DNA from: Strongylocentrotus purpuratus
Taxonomy: Eukaryota; Echinodermata; Echinoidea; Camarodonta; Strongylocentrotidae
Assembly: GCF_000002235.5 (NCBI RefSeq)
Contig: NW_022145605.1
Coordinates: 919,321 to 983,320, forward strand
DNA: 64,000 nt
Direction of reading: 5' to 3'
Position 1 is the first letter of the stretch. Each line of letters opens with the position of its first letter. Shown one piece after another: positions 46,491 to 58,537 of this stretch. Below the pieces are notes generated by a model that saw only the letters and a program-made list of their open reading frames with translations, did no database searches and had not been told where the DNA came from. The translations under genes and the position numbers were made by a program.

Positions 46491-48130
46491 GCCTTTTTTT
46501 TTTCTTTCTTTTCCTTTATTTCCTTTCTTTCCTAGTCTCCCTCTTTTTCGTTTTTCTCTTTCTTTCTTTCTTTTTCTTTTTCCTTTCCCTCTCTTTTTTC
46601 CCGACGGCAGCGCAATTTTACCGACAATATCCTGACAGGTGGGGGGGGGGGGTGTCGCACCCCCACACCCCCTTTGGAGACGCCCCTACCTACGCCACTG
46701 TTGGCGACCACAAGGCTATCTATACAAATTAAGACATATTAATGAAGATTCTTTTTTAATATTGCAGAGAGATAAGTATTTTCTCTATGAACTTGTTTAA
46801 TGGAAGGATAATAAATAATATTAAAAACATGAATACTATAGCGGTATAATGATGAGAGAGATGATTTAAGTCATACTTCTTTTCAATGTGATTGGAGTAG
46901 ACTTGAGGGTGGGGGGGGGGTCCCCTAAGATCTCGGCCGTTTCACAGCCGATCGCCGCGAAAATGTGCATGCATGTCAAGTGAAGTGTATAAAAAAACTA
47001 TGGTAATTTCAATTTGTTGAAACATTCACTCATTTGCTTATTTATGGTAATTTATGCAAACAAGGTCAGAGAATTCACATTTTTACCCATAAATCATATA
47101 TAATTCATATTCAAGCGTTCTTTTTCACTACATATATTTGTTAGAATAATAATACAACAAAGTTGGAAGAGCCAGTTTATCCCTATGTTATCTCTGGTTT
47201 TGATTATTTGTATTTATGTATTATATTGTTTTTGTTGTTTTATTTCATTTCTTACCACAATTCAACTATTTTGACCCTAAAACAAACGCATTAACTTGAA
47301 AACAAGACCAAATAACCAATGTGTTCTCTTTTTTTAAAAGAATAAATGGTATTTCCATATGTTTGGTACATAAATCACAAAAATGAGCGATTTTAGGGCT
47401 GACATGCAAAAACAAAAGGTCACGTGACTCCGCAACTATACGTCCAATTTTCAACAAAAAAATGTTTCAAAAGATGCGTAAAACTCGAAAGAAAAAAGTC
47501 ATGAAAGAAAAAATGTATATCTGCCGCGGTTCCAGAGTAGTCGCGAAATTACTAGAGAGCACTAATCTTTTTTTGGGGCCCTCGAAAATTTGAAAAATTG
47601 TACCCCCCCCCCCCCCCTTGAACGCCAGGGAGGGGGGGGGGTCTATCTCCCCAAAACGGTAAAATTAACGTGTTTTTTCACACGTTGTTTCACAGGGCGG
47701 AGCCCTCAGAAGCTCCCTCAGAAGCTCAGGGGTATTAAACATCAAAATTAATGTCGGATGAGCATAATTTTATACCTTATTTGTGACAGTGGCAGGACAC
47801 AATTTGGTGTTGGGTCTAGGGGCGGAGCCCCCAGAAGCTCAGGAGTTTTGTACATTAAATTATTATTATTTTATACCTTATTTGTGACACAGGGGTCACG
47901 AATTGGCGTGGGGTCAAGGGGGTGGAGCCCCCGGAAGCTCAGGGGTTTTGGGCAATAAATAACGGTCAGATGAGCATATTTTTATATACCTATTTGTGAC
48001 ACTGGCAGGACACAAATTGGTGTTGGATCCAAGGGGCGGAGCCCCAAGAAGGTGAGGGGTTTTATACATCAAATTATCGTCAGATGAGCATATTTTTATA
48101 TCTATTTGTGACACTGGCAGGACACAAATT

Positions 48131-49490
48131 CTTCTTCTCTTCTTTCTTTCCTTTCATCTTCTCTTTCCCTTTCCTTCTCTCTCTCTTTTCCCTCTTTTCT
48201 TATTCTTTTTCCTCTTCTTTCTTTCCGTTTAGATTTTCTTTCACTCTCCCTTCTCTCTCTCTCTTATTTATTTTTTTGGCGGGAGGGGGGTGGGGAGGGA
48301 GGAGACAAGAGCCCTTCGCCCTTCCCACGTTTCCCTCTTTCCTTCTTATTCCTCTTCTTTCTTTCCTTTTATATTTTCTTTCCCTTTCCCTTCTCTCTCT
48401 CTCTGATTTATTTTTTGGCGGGGGGGGGGGAGGCAAGAGCCCTTCGCCCACGTTTCCCTTTTTTCTTCCTATTCTTTTTCCTCTTCTTTCTTTCCTTTTA
48501 GATTTTCTTTCCCTCTCCCTTCTCTCTCTCTCTCTCTCTTATTTATTTTTGGCGGGGGGGGGGGAGGGGGGAGGGGGGAGGGCAAGAGCCCTTCGCCCCC
48601 GTTTCCATCTTTTCTTCTTTCCTTTTATCTTCTCTTTCCCTTTCGCTTTCCAATCTCTCTCTCTCTCTCTCTCTCTTATTTATTTTTTGGCGGGGGAGGG
48701 GGGAGGAGGCAAGAGCCCTTCGCCTTCGTTTCCCTCTTTTCTTCTTATTCTTCTTCCTCTTCTTTCTTTCCTTTTATATTATCTTTCCCTTTCGCTTTCA
48801 AATCTCTCTCTCTCTCTCTCTCTCTTTTTTATTTTTTGGCGGGGGGGGGGGGGAGGGCAAGAGCCCTTCGCCCACGTTTCCCTTTTTTCTTCCTATTCTT
48901 TTTCCTCTTCTTTCTTTCCTCTTTTCTTTCCCTCTCCCTTCTCTCTCTTATTTATTTTTTTGGCGGGAGGGGGGGGGGGGGGGGGAGGCAAGAGCCCTTC
49001 GCCCTTCCCCCGTTTCCCTCTTTTCTTCTTCTTCCTCTTTTTTCTTTCCTTTTTATCTTCTCTTTCCCTTTCCCTTTCCCTTCTCTCTCTATCTCTTATT
49101 TATTGTTTGGCAGGGGGTGGGGAGGGAGGAGGCAAGAGCCCTTCGCCCTTCCCCCGTTTACCTCTTTCCTTCTTATTCCTCTTCTTTCTTTCCCTTTCCC
49201 TTCTCTCTCTCTTATTTATTTTTTTGCCGGGGGGGGGGGGGGGTAAGAGCCTTTCGCCCTTCCCCCGTTTCCCTCTTTCCTTCTTCCTCTTCTTTCTTTC
49301 CTTTTATATTTTCTTTCCCTTTCCCTTTCCCTTCTCTCTCTCTCTCTCTTATTTATTTTTTGGCGGGGGGATGAGGAGGAGGCAAGAGCCCTTTGCCCCC
49401 CCCCCCCCGTTTCCCTCTTTTCTTCTTAATCTTCTTTCTTTCCTTTTATCTTCCCTTTCCCTTTCCCTTTTTTCCTTCTCTCTGTCTCCC
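48131..49490. repeat. Foldback copy 2: right arm pyrimidine array
   Basis: About nine units, the inverted counterpart of the left arm, and shorter than it, as in copy 1. Confidence 0.85.
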
Positions 49491-50185
49491 CCATTAACAT
49501 AGTAATAACGAAAGAGACCACTCTGTAATCAAGACCATTCCATTTTATTTAATACATTTTCGATATACTTAAATTGGCAACTATTACCTTCTGTCCCAGA
49601 TCCTCATTTTAAACGACTGATGCGAAAGACTAGTCGACGCACCCTTTCGAGAAAAGACCCCCCTCTTTTCTCGAAAGGGTGTGCTAAGACGGTCCTCCGT
49701 TCTCAACGCACCCTTTCGAGAAAAGCGGGGGGCCTTTTATCGAATGGGTGCGTTGAGCACACCACACCGCGCCGCACCGCACCGCACCCTTTCGATGAAA
49801 GCCCTCCGCAGCAACCCAAGGGTTTTGTTGGCCTTGTTCAGTAGGAGTTGGCAGTGTGTATTCCAGCGAAGGTTCGTGGTAACAGTTACCCCGAGATACT
49901 TGTACTTGTCTATCCTGGGTATTATCTCTTTGGAAATCCGGTAGTCATGCTGTATTGGTGTTCTTTTCCTCGTGATGGTAAGGGAGGCACACTTCTTGAC
50001 ATTGAAAGCCATGAACCATTTCGCTGACCAGTCAGACAAGGTTTGAAGGTCTTGCTGAAGGAGGGAGTTGTCATTCTTAGTGTGAATTTCTCTGTAGATC
50101 ACACTATCGTCAGCAAAAAGGCGCATCTTGGACTGGATATTTAGCTTACAGTGCATGCGCATATCGTTCATCAGATCTCAGTGAA

Positions 50186-50792
50186 TTGCAGTCTCATTTC
50201 ACTAAATTGGCGCCGACAAGGGCCCTTCCTATTGGCTATTGCTGGCATCTTTCCTGATTGTCTGCAACAACGTAGTGTTGGCTCCTCTATTTAGAGACAG
50301 AAGCCGACCATGGGGTCTTCTGTGCAAACTTTGTGGCCAAATCTGGCAGCCAACTTTGCCCCAAATACTAAATTTTAGCGTATTCATTACCGATGCATTT
50401 TTTACCTTTATTCTCGTAAAAATTAGGCCTAGGCTAATAATATACATCGGTTCTACTTACCAGATTGACCATATGATGCGTTTAACCCATAGTGTGCCAT
50501 GAGGCTGCATGCACGCTACTATTGAGTGCCATGTGCGTGCAAGGGCGCTTTCGTAAGAGCAGTTATTGTTCATGCTCATTGGGCTGTGCTGTGTGTTTTG
50601 CACTCACCATTCACAGAACCTTCGCGTTAATCAGATTATCTCCAAATGGCACAATGGGGATTACTGTGGCACGATAAGAGTTAAGGGTCTTTTTTCCCGA
50701 TTTTCTTAGTTCAAAATTGAGCTTTGTGTTGAAATACTTGCAGCTGTATTTTTTTAACTGTTACTGCGCATGAAGGAAGATGACGTCATCCA
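50186..50792. other. Unassigned upstream sequence
   Basis: Includes CCTATTGGCTATTG near 50227 (a CCAAT-type word). No exon linked to the downstream membrane-protein gene could be established here. Confidence 0.3.
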
Positions 50793-50796
50793 TTAA

Positions 50797-51167
50797 AGTT
50801 AAAGACCAGTATTGGAAACGCCCAAATTTAAAAAAATGAAATGGAAGCTCTTATTACCAATCATGTGAAAGAATATGTTTTGAATAATACATGATGATAA
50901 AAAATTTGCTGGGAAACTGCCTACTAATTGATATATTTGGTAAATTAGTTTATCTATTGGTATGTGAGAGATAAAACCGCACATGTGCGTAGTCCCATAT
51001 TTCTGTGTACAGTGCTTGTAACTTTATGAAGACTGGGCCAAATTTCTTATCATTTTGATGATTCCAGAACCTTGCAGTACATCTATGCTAGATGATCAAC
51101 CTTTTCTGATCGATTTCATAACTTTTCTTTCACAATGCATTCGCGTGACCATAACTGGTCTTTATCT
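50797..51167. mobile_element. TTAA-flanked MITE, copy A
   Basis: The ends AGTTAAAGACCAGTATTGG and the complement of a terminus reading AGATAAAGACCAGTTATGG lie between TTAA words (50793-50796 and 51168-51171). It is 371 bases and non-coding. Copy B is at 54549-54935. TTAA targets fit Kolobok or piggyBac; the ends lack the CCC start of piggyBac. Confidence 0.75.
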
Positions 51168-51562
51168 TTAACACGCATTCAATAAGAGGTTCACAAACTT
51201 TTGCATGAAATGATATAGCCTGACTGCTGTAGGTTCGTTTTATACCTCCTATTCAATTATTTGAAATGCCTGTAGTTTCAGTTTTACATCATGCGCACAT
51301 TTAATTCTGATATAGAATGTCCAAGAGGCAAGACCAAGCATGAATTATTATTTTTATGGAGTGTTAATTCCATGCAAGTTTATTATGTTATTCTTTTTAA
51401 TTGTTAAACAAGAAAAAATGAAAAGGTAGTTGAAAATTTGTTCCTTTAATTTCATTTAGTCGTTTTACAGTTCAGTGGCTACTTTGACCTCGCCTTTTTT
51501 GTCTCTTTAACTTTACTATTTTTAATTAGACTGAAATTGTTCTTCCTTTGTTCATATCTAGA

Positions 51563-54500
51563 AGAAGCATCTCCTTTAAACCTCTTGGAATTGATGCGTC
51601 ATCTGAATACAAATTACTCATCAAGGATGGAAGGAAAACAACAACTCTTCGATTAAAGATAAAAGAAATGGCTGATGTGAGTAAAGATAACTTTTTAATC
51701 TGTTCCTTAAAAAAGAAAACCAAACTTTCTCCTGTAAAATCAAATGAAATGAGCAGAACTAGGTTGCAATTTGCAAAACAAATGTTTTTTGTCTCGCCTG
51801 CGTAGCAAAAAAGCGAGACATAGGCGCCGCTTTTTCGGTGACGGCGACGGCGGCGGCGTCAACATCAAAAACTTAACCTAAGGTTAAGTTTTTGAATTTT
51901 TGATATAATTTTGAAATGATAAGCCCTTAGTCAATGAAACTTGGACTATAGGGTTATTAAGTATCCCCAATCATGTGAGTTGAATTTCAGGTCACAAAGT
52001 CAAGGTCAAAGGTCGTTTCAGGTCAACAGACTTAGACTATGTTGTGGCATCATTATCGAAAACTTAACCTAAGGTTAAGTTTTTGAATTTTTGATATAAT
52101 TTGGAAAGTATAAGTTCTTAGTCAATGAAACTTGGACTATAGGGTAATCAAGTATCCCCAATCATGTGAGTAGAATTCAGGTCACTAAGTTAAGGTCAAA
52201 GGTTATTTTAGTTCAACAAACTTAGACTTTTTTGTGGCATCAACATCAAGATTTTGAATTTTTAGCATATTTTCAAAAGTGTTTGTTCAAATTCCATGAA
52301 ACTTGTACCCAAGAGTTATCAAGTATCACAAGTCATATGACACAAATTCCAGATCACAAGGTCAAAGGTCATTTTAGGTCAGTAGACTTGGATTATGTTT
52401 TCACAACTTAATATGAGAATAAATTAATCAATTTTTCTTATTTGTTCATTATTCTTAATCAATATTCACTTCAAAATGCTGATTTTATTCAGAGGATTTC
52501 ATTTGGGGGGGGGGCCTGCTAATGGGCCACCCTGCCTATGAATAGTGTTCCAAGTTCCAACCTCAATTTTTCATCTTATCGAATTGCGTAATGCAATTCG
52601 CCGAGAGCGTTTCCCTTGTTTAAAAGGTGTGGCACTACGTTTGTGATGATACAGCATAGGATCATCTAACTAGGATCTGTTCATCAAGCAGTGAATAGTT
52701 ATAAAATGCAACTCCCTCTGTCTAATTTCCTCTTTTCAATTCAATTCAAAATGGTTTGTTTAATGACAAAGTGTAACTAGACCAGTAAGTTAAAAAAAAA
52801 TGAGGAGAAAATGGGAGGGTAGTGAGCACTAAGTAATCTCTTTCTCTTTTGCCGCAAGAGATTTGAAAATCATGTCGCCTGATATTTTGCTCGGTGGGGG
52901 GGGGGGGGGGGTAGGGGGGTAGTGAGCACTAATTTTTTTTTGAGGATAATTACATATTAAACTTACTCATATTTCTTTCTTTAATACTGAAAACCTTATT
53001 TTTGCAGTCAGTGGAGGAGACAGCAGCTAATGAACTTGCCCTACCCATTCCAATCATCGTAGTCATTGCTGTAGGGAGCTACATCTTAGTCATAGTTCTT
53101 ATCCTTGTCATCAGACAGTTCTTGGTTGTGAGTATTCGATCCTTTCTTAACAGTTTATATTTGGCTTATGATAGTATTTGCATATATAGTATGCAACAAA
53201 AAAGTTACACGTGCATGTGCTGATTGTGCTCGTGCATTACAATCCATTACATCACACTCATTGTATACTCATTGCGCTTTGTATCTACTTGTAGAAAAGG
53301 CGCTATACAAATGTTCATTATTATTATTATTATTACTCATTCTGAATGAGTGGTACCAGGATTGAATGTATGGGCACAGTACAACTACAAAGATTTGTAT
53401 GATGAATATGAATTATTTTCAACTAAAGAAAAAAAATAGGATAAAGCTTTCTCACATGATCCTTTTTTCATAGAATTTGATTTTTCCATTTTTATGCCTC
53501 CGTTACGAAGTATCGGGAGGCATTATGTTTTCGGGTTGTCCGTACGTCTGTACGTCCCATTCTCGTGATCGCGTTATCTGAAGAACCAGTTGATGGATTC
53601 CTGCCAAACTATGTATCTTGCAGAGCCGATGAACTGATTAGATTTTGGGGTCACGAGGTCCAAGGTCACAGGGCTCATTATGTATGCAAAACCTCTCGTG
53701 ATCGCGTTATCTCAAGAACCGATTGATGGATTCCTGCCAAACTTTGGTCATGTATGATACTTGCAAAGCCGATGAACTGATTAGATTTTGGGGTCACAAG
53801 GTCAAAGGTCACAGGGCTCGTTATGTATGCAAAAACAGCTTGTGATCGCGTTATCTCAAGAACCGATTGATGGATTCCTGCCAAACTTTGGTCATGTATG
53901 TATCGTGCAGAGCCAATGAACTGAGTAGATTTTTGGGTCATGAGATCAAAGGTCAAAGGTCATGGGCTTATTATATATGCAAAAATAGCTTGTGAACACA
54001 TTCTCATTTGAACTGACAGATGGATTACTATTTAACTCAGGACATCTTGCAGAGCCAATGAACTGAGTAGATTTTAGGGTCATGAGGTCAAAGATCAAAG
54101 GGTCATATATGTATATGAGAAATTGCTTGTAATCACAATATTCTGAGAACCTGTTAATGTATTACAATTGAACTTGAATTTGAAAAATTTCTTCTGTTTT
54201 GGTTTGTAAAATTGCTCTTTGACGGAGGCATCATTTTCGACTGCGCACAGTCGAAGTTCCATCTAGTTTAACTTGTATTAAGTACTCTAATTGAATTTGT
54301 ATTCCACTGTTTGTATCATCACATGCAGGCCAGAGGTATTTGTGTAGAGTGCGCCCCCTGTGGTCAAGAAGATGGCAGTCTACAATGCTGTGACTGTTGG
54401 ATAGCATTGGCAGAGTCCTGTAACTGCTGTGCTTATCCAAACATTAAAACATGCCTAGATGCTGTGTGTGGGCCAGCTACTAAGGTAAGCGTCTTCAAAG

Positions 54501-57500
54501 CTTAGCAACTCGTACCTTCACAAATACAAATACAATCCTGTTGTTTAAAGGTAAAAACCAGTTTTGGAAACACCCCCCTCTCAAAAAATGAAATGGAAGC
54601 TCTTATTACCAATCATGTAAAAGAATATGTTTTTACTAATAAGTGATCATACAAATTTTGCCGAGAAACCGCCTACTAATTGATATATTTTGTAAATTAT
54701 TATATCTATTTGGACCTGATAGATATAACGCATGTGTGGGTGTAGTCCCATATACATCTTTCTGTGTACAGTGCTTGTAACTTTATCAAGACTGGGCCAA
54801 ATTTCTTATCATTTTGATGATTCCAGAACCTTGCAGTACACACCAATACTTATATGCTAGATGATCAACCTTTTCTGATCGATTCCAAAACGTTTCTTTC
54901 ACAATGCAATCGCATGACCATAACTGGTCTTTATTTTAAGAGCCAGAACTAATATTTTGCCTTTTGAGCATTATTTATTGTCAAAAAGGCATTGAATGAT
55001 TTTGGACGGATCATATAAAACCCTCAATTTGTCTAGAAATGAAAATCTAATTCAGTTTTTAACGCAGGACTAGAAGAATGGATTTAAACTCATTAAAATA
55101 GAGTTTGAACTACTTCACCTTAACAATTTGTATACTTCAGTCAGACGTAAGTTCTGATGTTTTAGTTTCTAAGGATCAACAGTTTGTAATTATTTTGTTC
55201 TCTATACCTAGTACAATGAATTTGTTGAATTGGTGACATGGTCTCATTAATACACTTATTTAACATTCATCAAAGTGCATGATACTTACACATCTGCTTT
55301 TAATATAACTAGGTGTATCAAAATTCAACAAAGCATAAAACGTTCTTCCTTTTAAGAAGTAGCATCTGCCTATAAAATTACCAGAGTATAACAAAGAATT
55401 TTCAAAACTTGTTTTAGAAGCATTAATTCTTGATTATCTTCTGGGTGATTCAATTCTCTAGTTTGTATATTGAATTTTGACTTGTCCAAAGCTGATGTTA
55501 CTGATGATATTTATTTTTGCCTTCAGATCAGATATTCTCACTTTAACATATGATGTTCAAACAGGGCAAAATAGTGCATCCATTTAATGATACTAATTAT
55601 ATATTTATAAAGTGTTTACCACTAATAATACTGTTTCTAAGCATTGTACTCTTAACTGATGACAGAAATTGGGAAATGCATTTACGTTAGCTGGGGATAC
55701 TAGTTTAAATGAGAACCCGGTTCAAATCATCAGTTATAGTTGTTGTAAAAACAGGAACTGCTTGTGTGGTTTTTTTGCAAATGTATTTGATGTGTTTACT
55801 GCAAAGAGTGAAACAACAGCTAAGAGTGAAAAAATAATTGGTGATTCATACCAGCAATCTCATAACTTTTAACTGTCTCTTGTCATGTATCAGGAATATG
55901 GGACTACTTCAAGAGCAATGATTTTCATATATCCATAGCTACTTTTGTATTCTTCCACATTCAAATTAAAACAATAAGAACATTCACAGTTAATTGTTCA
56001 CCTGCACCAGAACTCTTCTCTGTAAATGCAAATGATTGAAGGGGTGATTATGGTGTTTGGAAATTTGTACCTCTCCTTAATTCATGCATTCATTTAATTT
56101 TCTTATTTCTTTTTTTTTTCTTTCTTTCCTTATTTTCTTTACCCTAACATTTTCTCTATCATTCTACCCTTCTCTTTAATTCTTTCTTTCTTTCCTTCCT
56201 TATTTTCTTCGCCCTAACAATTTCTCTATCATTCTACTCTTCTCTTTAAATCTTCTACACTGATATTTTCATCTCTGGTTAATTCACACACTTACTATTC
56301 TCAATTTATTCTTTCTCTATAAATATTTCTACACTGATTTCTTTATCTCTGTTTAACTCACACACTACTTTTCTCCATATAATCTCCCTCTCTATTAATC
56401 TTTCTACACTAATACTTACATTTTCTATTTTTGTTCACTCTATTACTATATTTAATTCATTTGTAATTTTACCTTTCCATTGCTGTGTCATCCTCTGTAT
56501 TTCATTGAACCATCCTTCATATGTTGCCCTTTACCCTCTCTTTCTATCTTCTCTTTTTGTTTTCCTTCCTATCTTCTCTATTCCTCTTGTTCTTGTCAAT
56601 TTTGGAAAACATGTTTTCTCTTCATCTACCCACTGTCTCTCTGTTTTGTGTGTGGTGCCCCCCCCCCCTTCTCTCTCTCTCTCTCTCTCTCTCCCTCTCT
56701 CTCTCTCCCTCTCTCTCTCTCTCTCTGTCTCTTTCTCTGTGTCTCTGTCTCTTTCTTGCTCTCTCTCCTCTCTCTCTCTCTCTTCCCCCCCCCCCCCCTT
56801 CCCCTCTCTCTGTCTGTTTTTGTTCCGTATACTCATTACCGGTATCCTTTCTATGTCTGACCAGAAATGTTCTGTTCAAAAGTGCCTTACTTGCCAGGCC
56901 TGTATGCAATGCTGTGACAACTCTGATGGTTGCGAGGTAAGACAAAAGAAGCGCGCTGCTTTTTCAAAGCTTCTAAAAACAAAATTGAATAAATTTAATG
57001 CATTCTCTTGATGTGTTTTTTTTGTGTTCATGTAGCATGTTGCGAAAGTTTGTGTCAAATTGAAATTTTTATCCAAGATCATTCTTTGGTTTGATTTCAT
57101 ATTGACGGTTTAAAGGGGACCAAATAAAAAAAAAAAGGCTCATGTGGTGAAGGATTGAAGTGCGTATAGGGGACAATGATTTCATGTTGAAGCCCACTTG
57201 AATTCTTAGTTTAAATCATCTGTGCTGCATGTGCATAGACTAGCCTACATGTTCTTACATGTACAAGTCACCTGGTTGTAATGTGCATTTACAGGAGCAA
57301 TTTTTATTATCAGAAGTCATAGTGGTACCATTATGTAACCTAAACATATCAGCAATATTTTTTAATGATTGTATCCCTTTGAACCTAGACCATAGTTAAA
57401 AGTACTGTTATAGTATAGGTTGTTAAAAGGTCACCATGGATAATTACTAAAAGCCTAGCTATATTAAAGAAGTAACATATCCTTTTTTCAATTTATTTGA

Positions 57501-58053
57501 GGGAAACAGACTAGTGAACAATTTGAGAAAAATGGAGTGAAATCATTGAGAAATTCTGATAAATAAAAGGTGTGATATTAAGAGTCAACTGCAACTATGA
57601 TGAGATGTGTTTGAGCTGCAATCAATCCATTTGTTATTAACATGAACTTATTTCAATTTTCTTCAATAACAATTTCCCTCATACCTTCACCCAAGGTGCA
57701 CATGTAAATCATGAGTAACATTATATATGTCTTCTCATTTATTGTTTCAAAAAGAAATAGTAAACAATTTAATCTACTAATTACATATACTGAGTTAACA
57801 ATCCCTGTAAAATCTAGTATTTCTCATTATTTGATTTTGAAATGAAGAGCTCCATGTAATATTCATGTAATATCAGGTGAAAAGAGTAACTGATATTTGC
57901 CATGCGGTTCTATTGCTCTATACATGGATTATTAATGTTGTTTTTGTTGATTTCTTTCTTGTCACATAGTGTGCAGGTATGGACTGTGCTTGCCAGGCTC
58001 CTGAATGTGAAAGTATTGATTGCTTGTGTTTCAAGATCCAGCTTCAAGCTTGA
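51563..58053 (+). CDS. Single-pass membrane protein with cysteine-rich tail (3' exons)
   Basis: Five exons, all joined in phase 0 after the first acceptor: 51563-51676, 53008-53127, 54329-54484, 56865-56936 and 57970-58053 (stop TGA). Every junction is GT...AG. Exon 1 here codes for FKPLGIDASSEYKLLIKDG, an extracellular-like segment. Exon 2 codes for a hydrophobic membrane span (PIPIIVVIAVGSYILVIVLI). Exons 3-5 code for a cysteine-rich cytosolic tail (CVECAPCG, LQCCDCW, CNCCAYP; KCSVQKCLTCQACMQCCD; CAGMDCACQAPECESIDCLC). The cysteine spacing suggests metal binding or lipid attachment near the membrane. More 5' exons, including a start and probably a signal peptide, must lie upstream. I do not recognise the family. 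The introns hold at least four repeats, and the coding frame shows no damage. Confidence 0.8.
51798..52625. mobile_element. Tandem-repeat element with AGGTCAAAGGTCA words (intron)
   Basis: The start TTTGTCTCGCCTGCGTAGC folds with GCGAGACATAGG. About three units of roughly 170-190 bases follow, each with CTTAACCTAAGGTTAAG or related words, ATGAAACTTGGACTATAGGG and AAGGTCAAAGGTC. The right limit near 52625 is uncertain. It is a non-coding dispersed repeat in an intron of the membrane-protein gene. Confidence 0.6.
53268..53340 (+). repeat. SINE tail fragment
   Basis: GCGCTATACAAATGTTCATT followed by ATT repeats, the typical 3' end of invertebrate tRNA-derived SINEs. No A/B box head is clear upstream. 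Confidence 0.5.
53493..54262. mobile_element. Element with GCCTCCGT ends and ~130-bp repeats (intron)
   Basis: The left start ATGCCTCCGTTACG and a right part with GACGGAGGCAT are inverted matches. Between them are about four units of roughly 130 bases containing GTGATCGCGTTATCT, AGAACCGATTGATGGATTCC, GCCGATGAACTGA and AAGGTCAAAGGTCA. Open frames on the minus strand (for example 53678-53956) come from the repeat. Confidence 0.65.
54549..54935. mobile_element. TTAA-flanked MITE, copy B
   Basis: A second copy of 50797-51167, 387 bases, between TTAA words at 54545-54548 and 54936-54939, same orientation. It lies in the intron after the 54484 donor. Confidence 0.75.
54940..55660. other. Intron sequence, nothing recognised
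   Basis: AT-rich intron part with no repeats or exons that I can support. Confidence 0.4.
55666..55872 (+). CDS. Candidate alternative last exon of the membrane-protein gene
   Basis: Within the intron between 54484 and 56865, an acceptor (ACTGATGACAG) precedes a 207-base open segment that is in phase 0 with the 54484 donor and ends in TAA. It codes for KLGNAFTLAGDTSLN, then SYSCCKNRNCLCGFF, and a polar tail, so it too carries a cysteine cluster. Using it would replace the last two exons with a 68-residue tail. Evidence is phase, splice site and cysteine pattern only. Confidence 0.4.
   Translation, partial: KLGNAFTLAGDTSLNENPVQIISYSCCKNRNCLCGFFANVFDVFTAKSETTAKSEKIIGDSYQQSHNF
55873..56480. 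other. Intron sequence with TTTCTTTCTT-rich units
   Basis: Four loosely repeated T/C-rich units of about 70-90 bases between 56100 and 56420, with words such as TTTCTATCATTCTAC and TTTCTACACTGAT(A/T)TTT. Confidence 0.45.
56667..56815. repeat. CT microsatellite just upstream of an exon
   Basis: Nearly continuous CT repeats with two C runs (56659-56668 and 56786-56799), ending 50 bases before the exon at 56865. It gives a very long pyrimidine tract ahead of that acceptor. Overlapping open frames rich in Ser/Leu are repeat translations. Confidence 0.85.
57010..57960. other. Intron sequence, nothing recognised
   Basis: AT-rich intron between the exons at 56865-56936 and 57970-58053, with no bounded repeat supported. 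Confidence 0.4.
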
Positions 58054-58264
58054 GAATCATTACATTGGCCAGCTCAACTATTCACCTATAGCTAGAAACG
58101 TGATCTTTTAGGTCGGATATTGTCACAATATTCAAAGTTTTAATTGAATTGTTTCCAACGTGGATGATTTAACAACTTTTATGTTATATCATTTTTTTTT
58201 GAGATTTCACAACATTTTACTACATTTTTTAGGGAAAGAGCATCACTAAAATTACGATACTTTA

Positions 58265-58537
58265 GAGGTGCCGTGGTCGAGTGGTTAAGTCGCCGGACTG
58301 TCGATCACAAGGTCCGCAGTTCGAGACCCGCCGCGGCACTAATGTCCTTTGGCAAGACATTGATCTACATTTGCTACACTCAACCCAGGTGATGTAAATG
58401 GCTACCTGGCAGGAGTTAATTCTTTGAAATGCTCGAGCGCCGTAATGGCAGAACAGCTGAAGTCGGGGTAATAATCTTTAAGTTTGGAAGCACTTGGTGA
58501 TTGTGATAAGCGCTATATAAAAACTGAGTGTTATTAA
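58265..58537 (+). repeat. tRNA-derived SINE
   Basis: The head starts GAGGTGCCGTGGTCGAGTGG with a good box A (TGGTCGAGTGG) and a box B (GTTCGAGAC) spaced as in a tRNA. The acceptor-like arms GTGCCG and CGGCAC pair. The body continues to a tail with GATAAGCGCTATATAAA, typical of echinoderm and other invertebrate SINEs. It would be transcribed by RNA polymerase III. It lies 210 bases after the last exon of the membrane-protein gene. Confidence 0.85.

Larger units (their letters stand above)
43993..49803. mobile_element. Foldback element, copy 2 (5.8 kb)
   Basis: Same ends, arms and core as copy 1, same orientation, 5811 bases. The flanks are an exact 9-base duplication, CTCCGCAGC (43984-43992 and 49804-49812), inside the LINE reverse-transcriptase frame. 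The core (about 46497-48130) is nearly identical to 14341-15975, with only scattered one-base and run-length differences, so the two copies separated recently or have been homogenised. No transposase gene. Long stop-free translations of Phe/Ser/Leu/Gly/Pro runs in the arms reflect base composition. Confidence 0.92.
43158..50185 (-). mobile_element. Truncated LINE (reverse transcriptase), split by foldback copy 2
   Basis: On the minus strand, 50171 to 49813 codes for MRLFADDSVIYREI (the catalytic FADD box of reverse transcriptase), then LQTLSDWSAKWFMAFNVKKC and KYLGVTV, and it runs up to the foldback insertion. The frame resumes at 43983 with the usual downstream pattern: YTALVRPQLEYGAEAWNP, LVSQLGWDKLQTRR, and a shifted frame with FRIWNQLP. 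It is a non-LTR element (Jockey/CR1-like thumb region), 5'-truncated near 50185, about 1.2 kb without the insert. The 3' untranslated part runs to about 43158. Only the 3' half of the polymerase remains, so it cannot move by itself. Confidence 0.85.

Noticed and set aside
53678-53956. Minus-strand frame with repeated SLAGIHQSVLEITRS
   Set aside because: Translation of ~130-bp tandem units of the GCCTCCGT element.
56480-57011. Overlapping Ser/Leu- and Arg/Glu-rich frames on both strands
   Set aside because: They come from the CT microsatellite; only the short in-phase exon at 56865-56936 is accepted.
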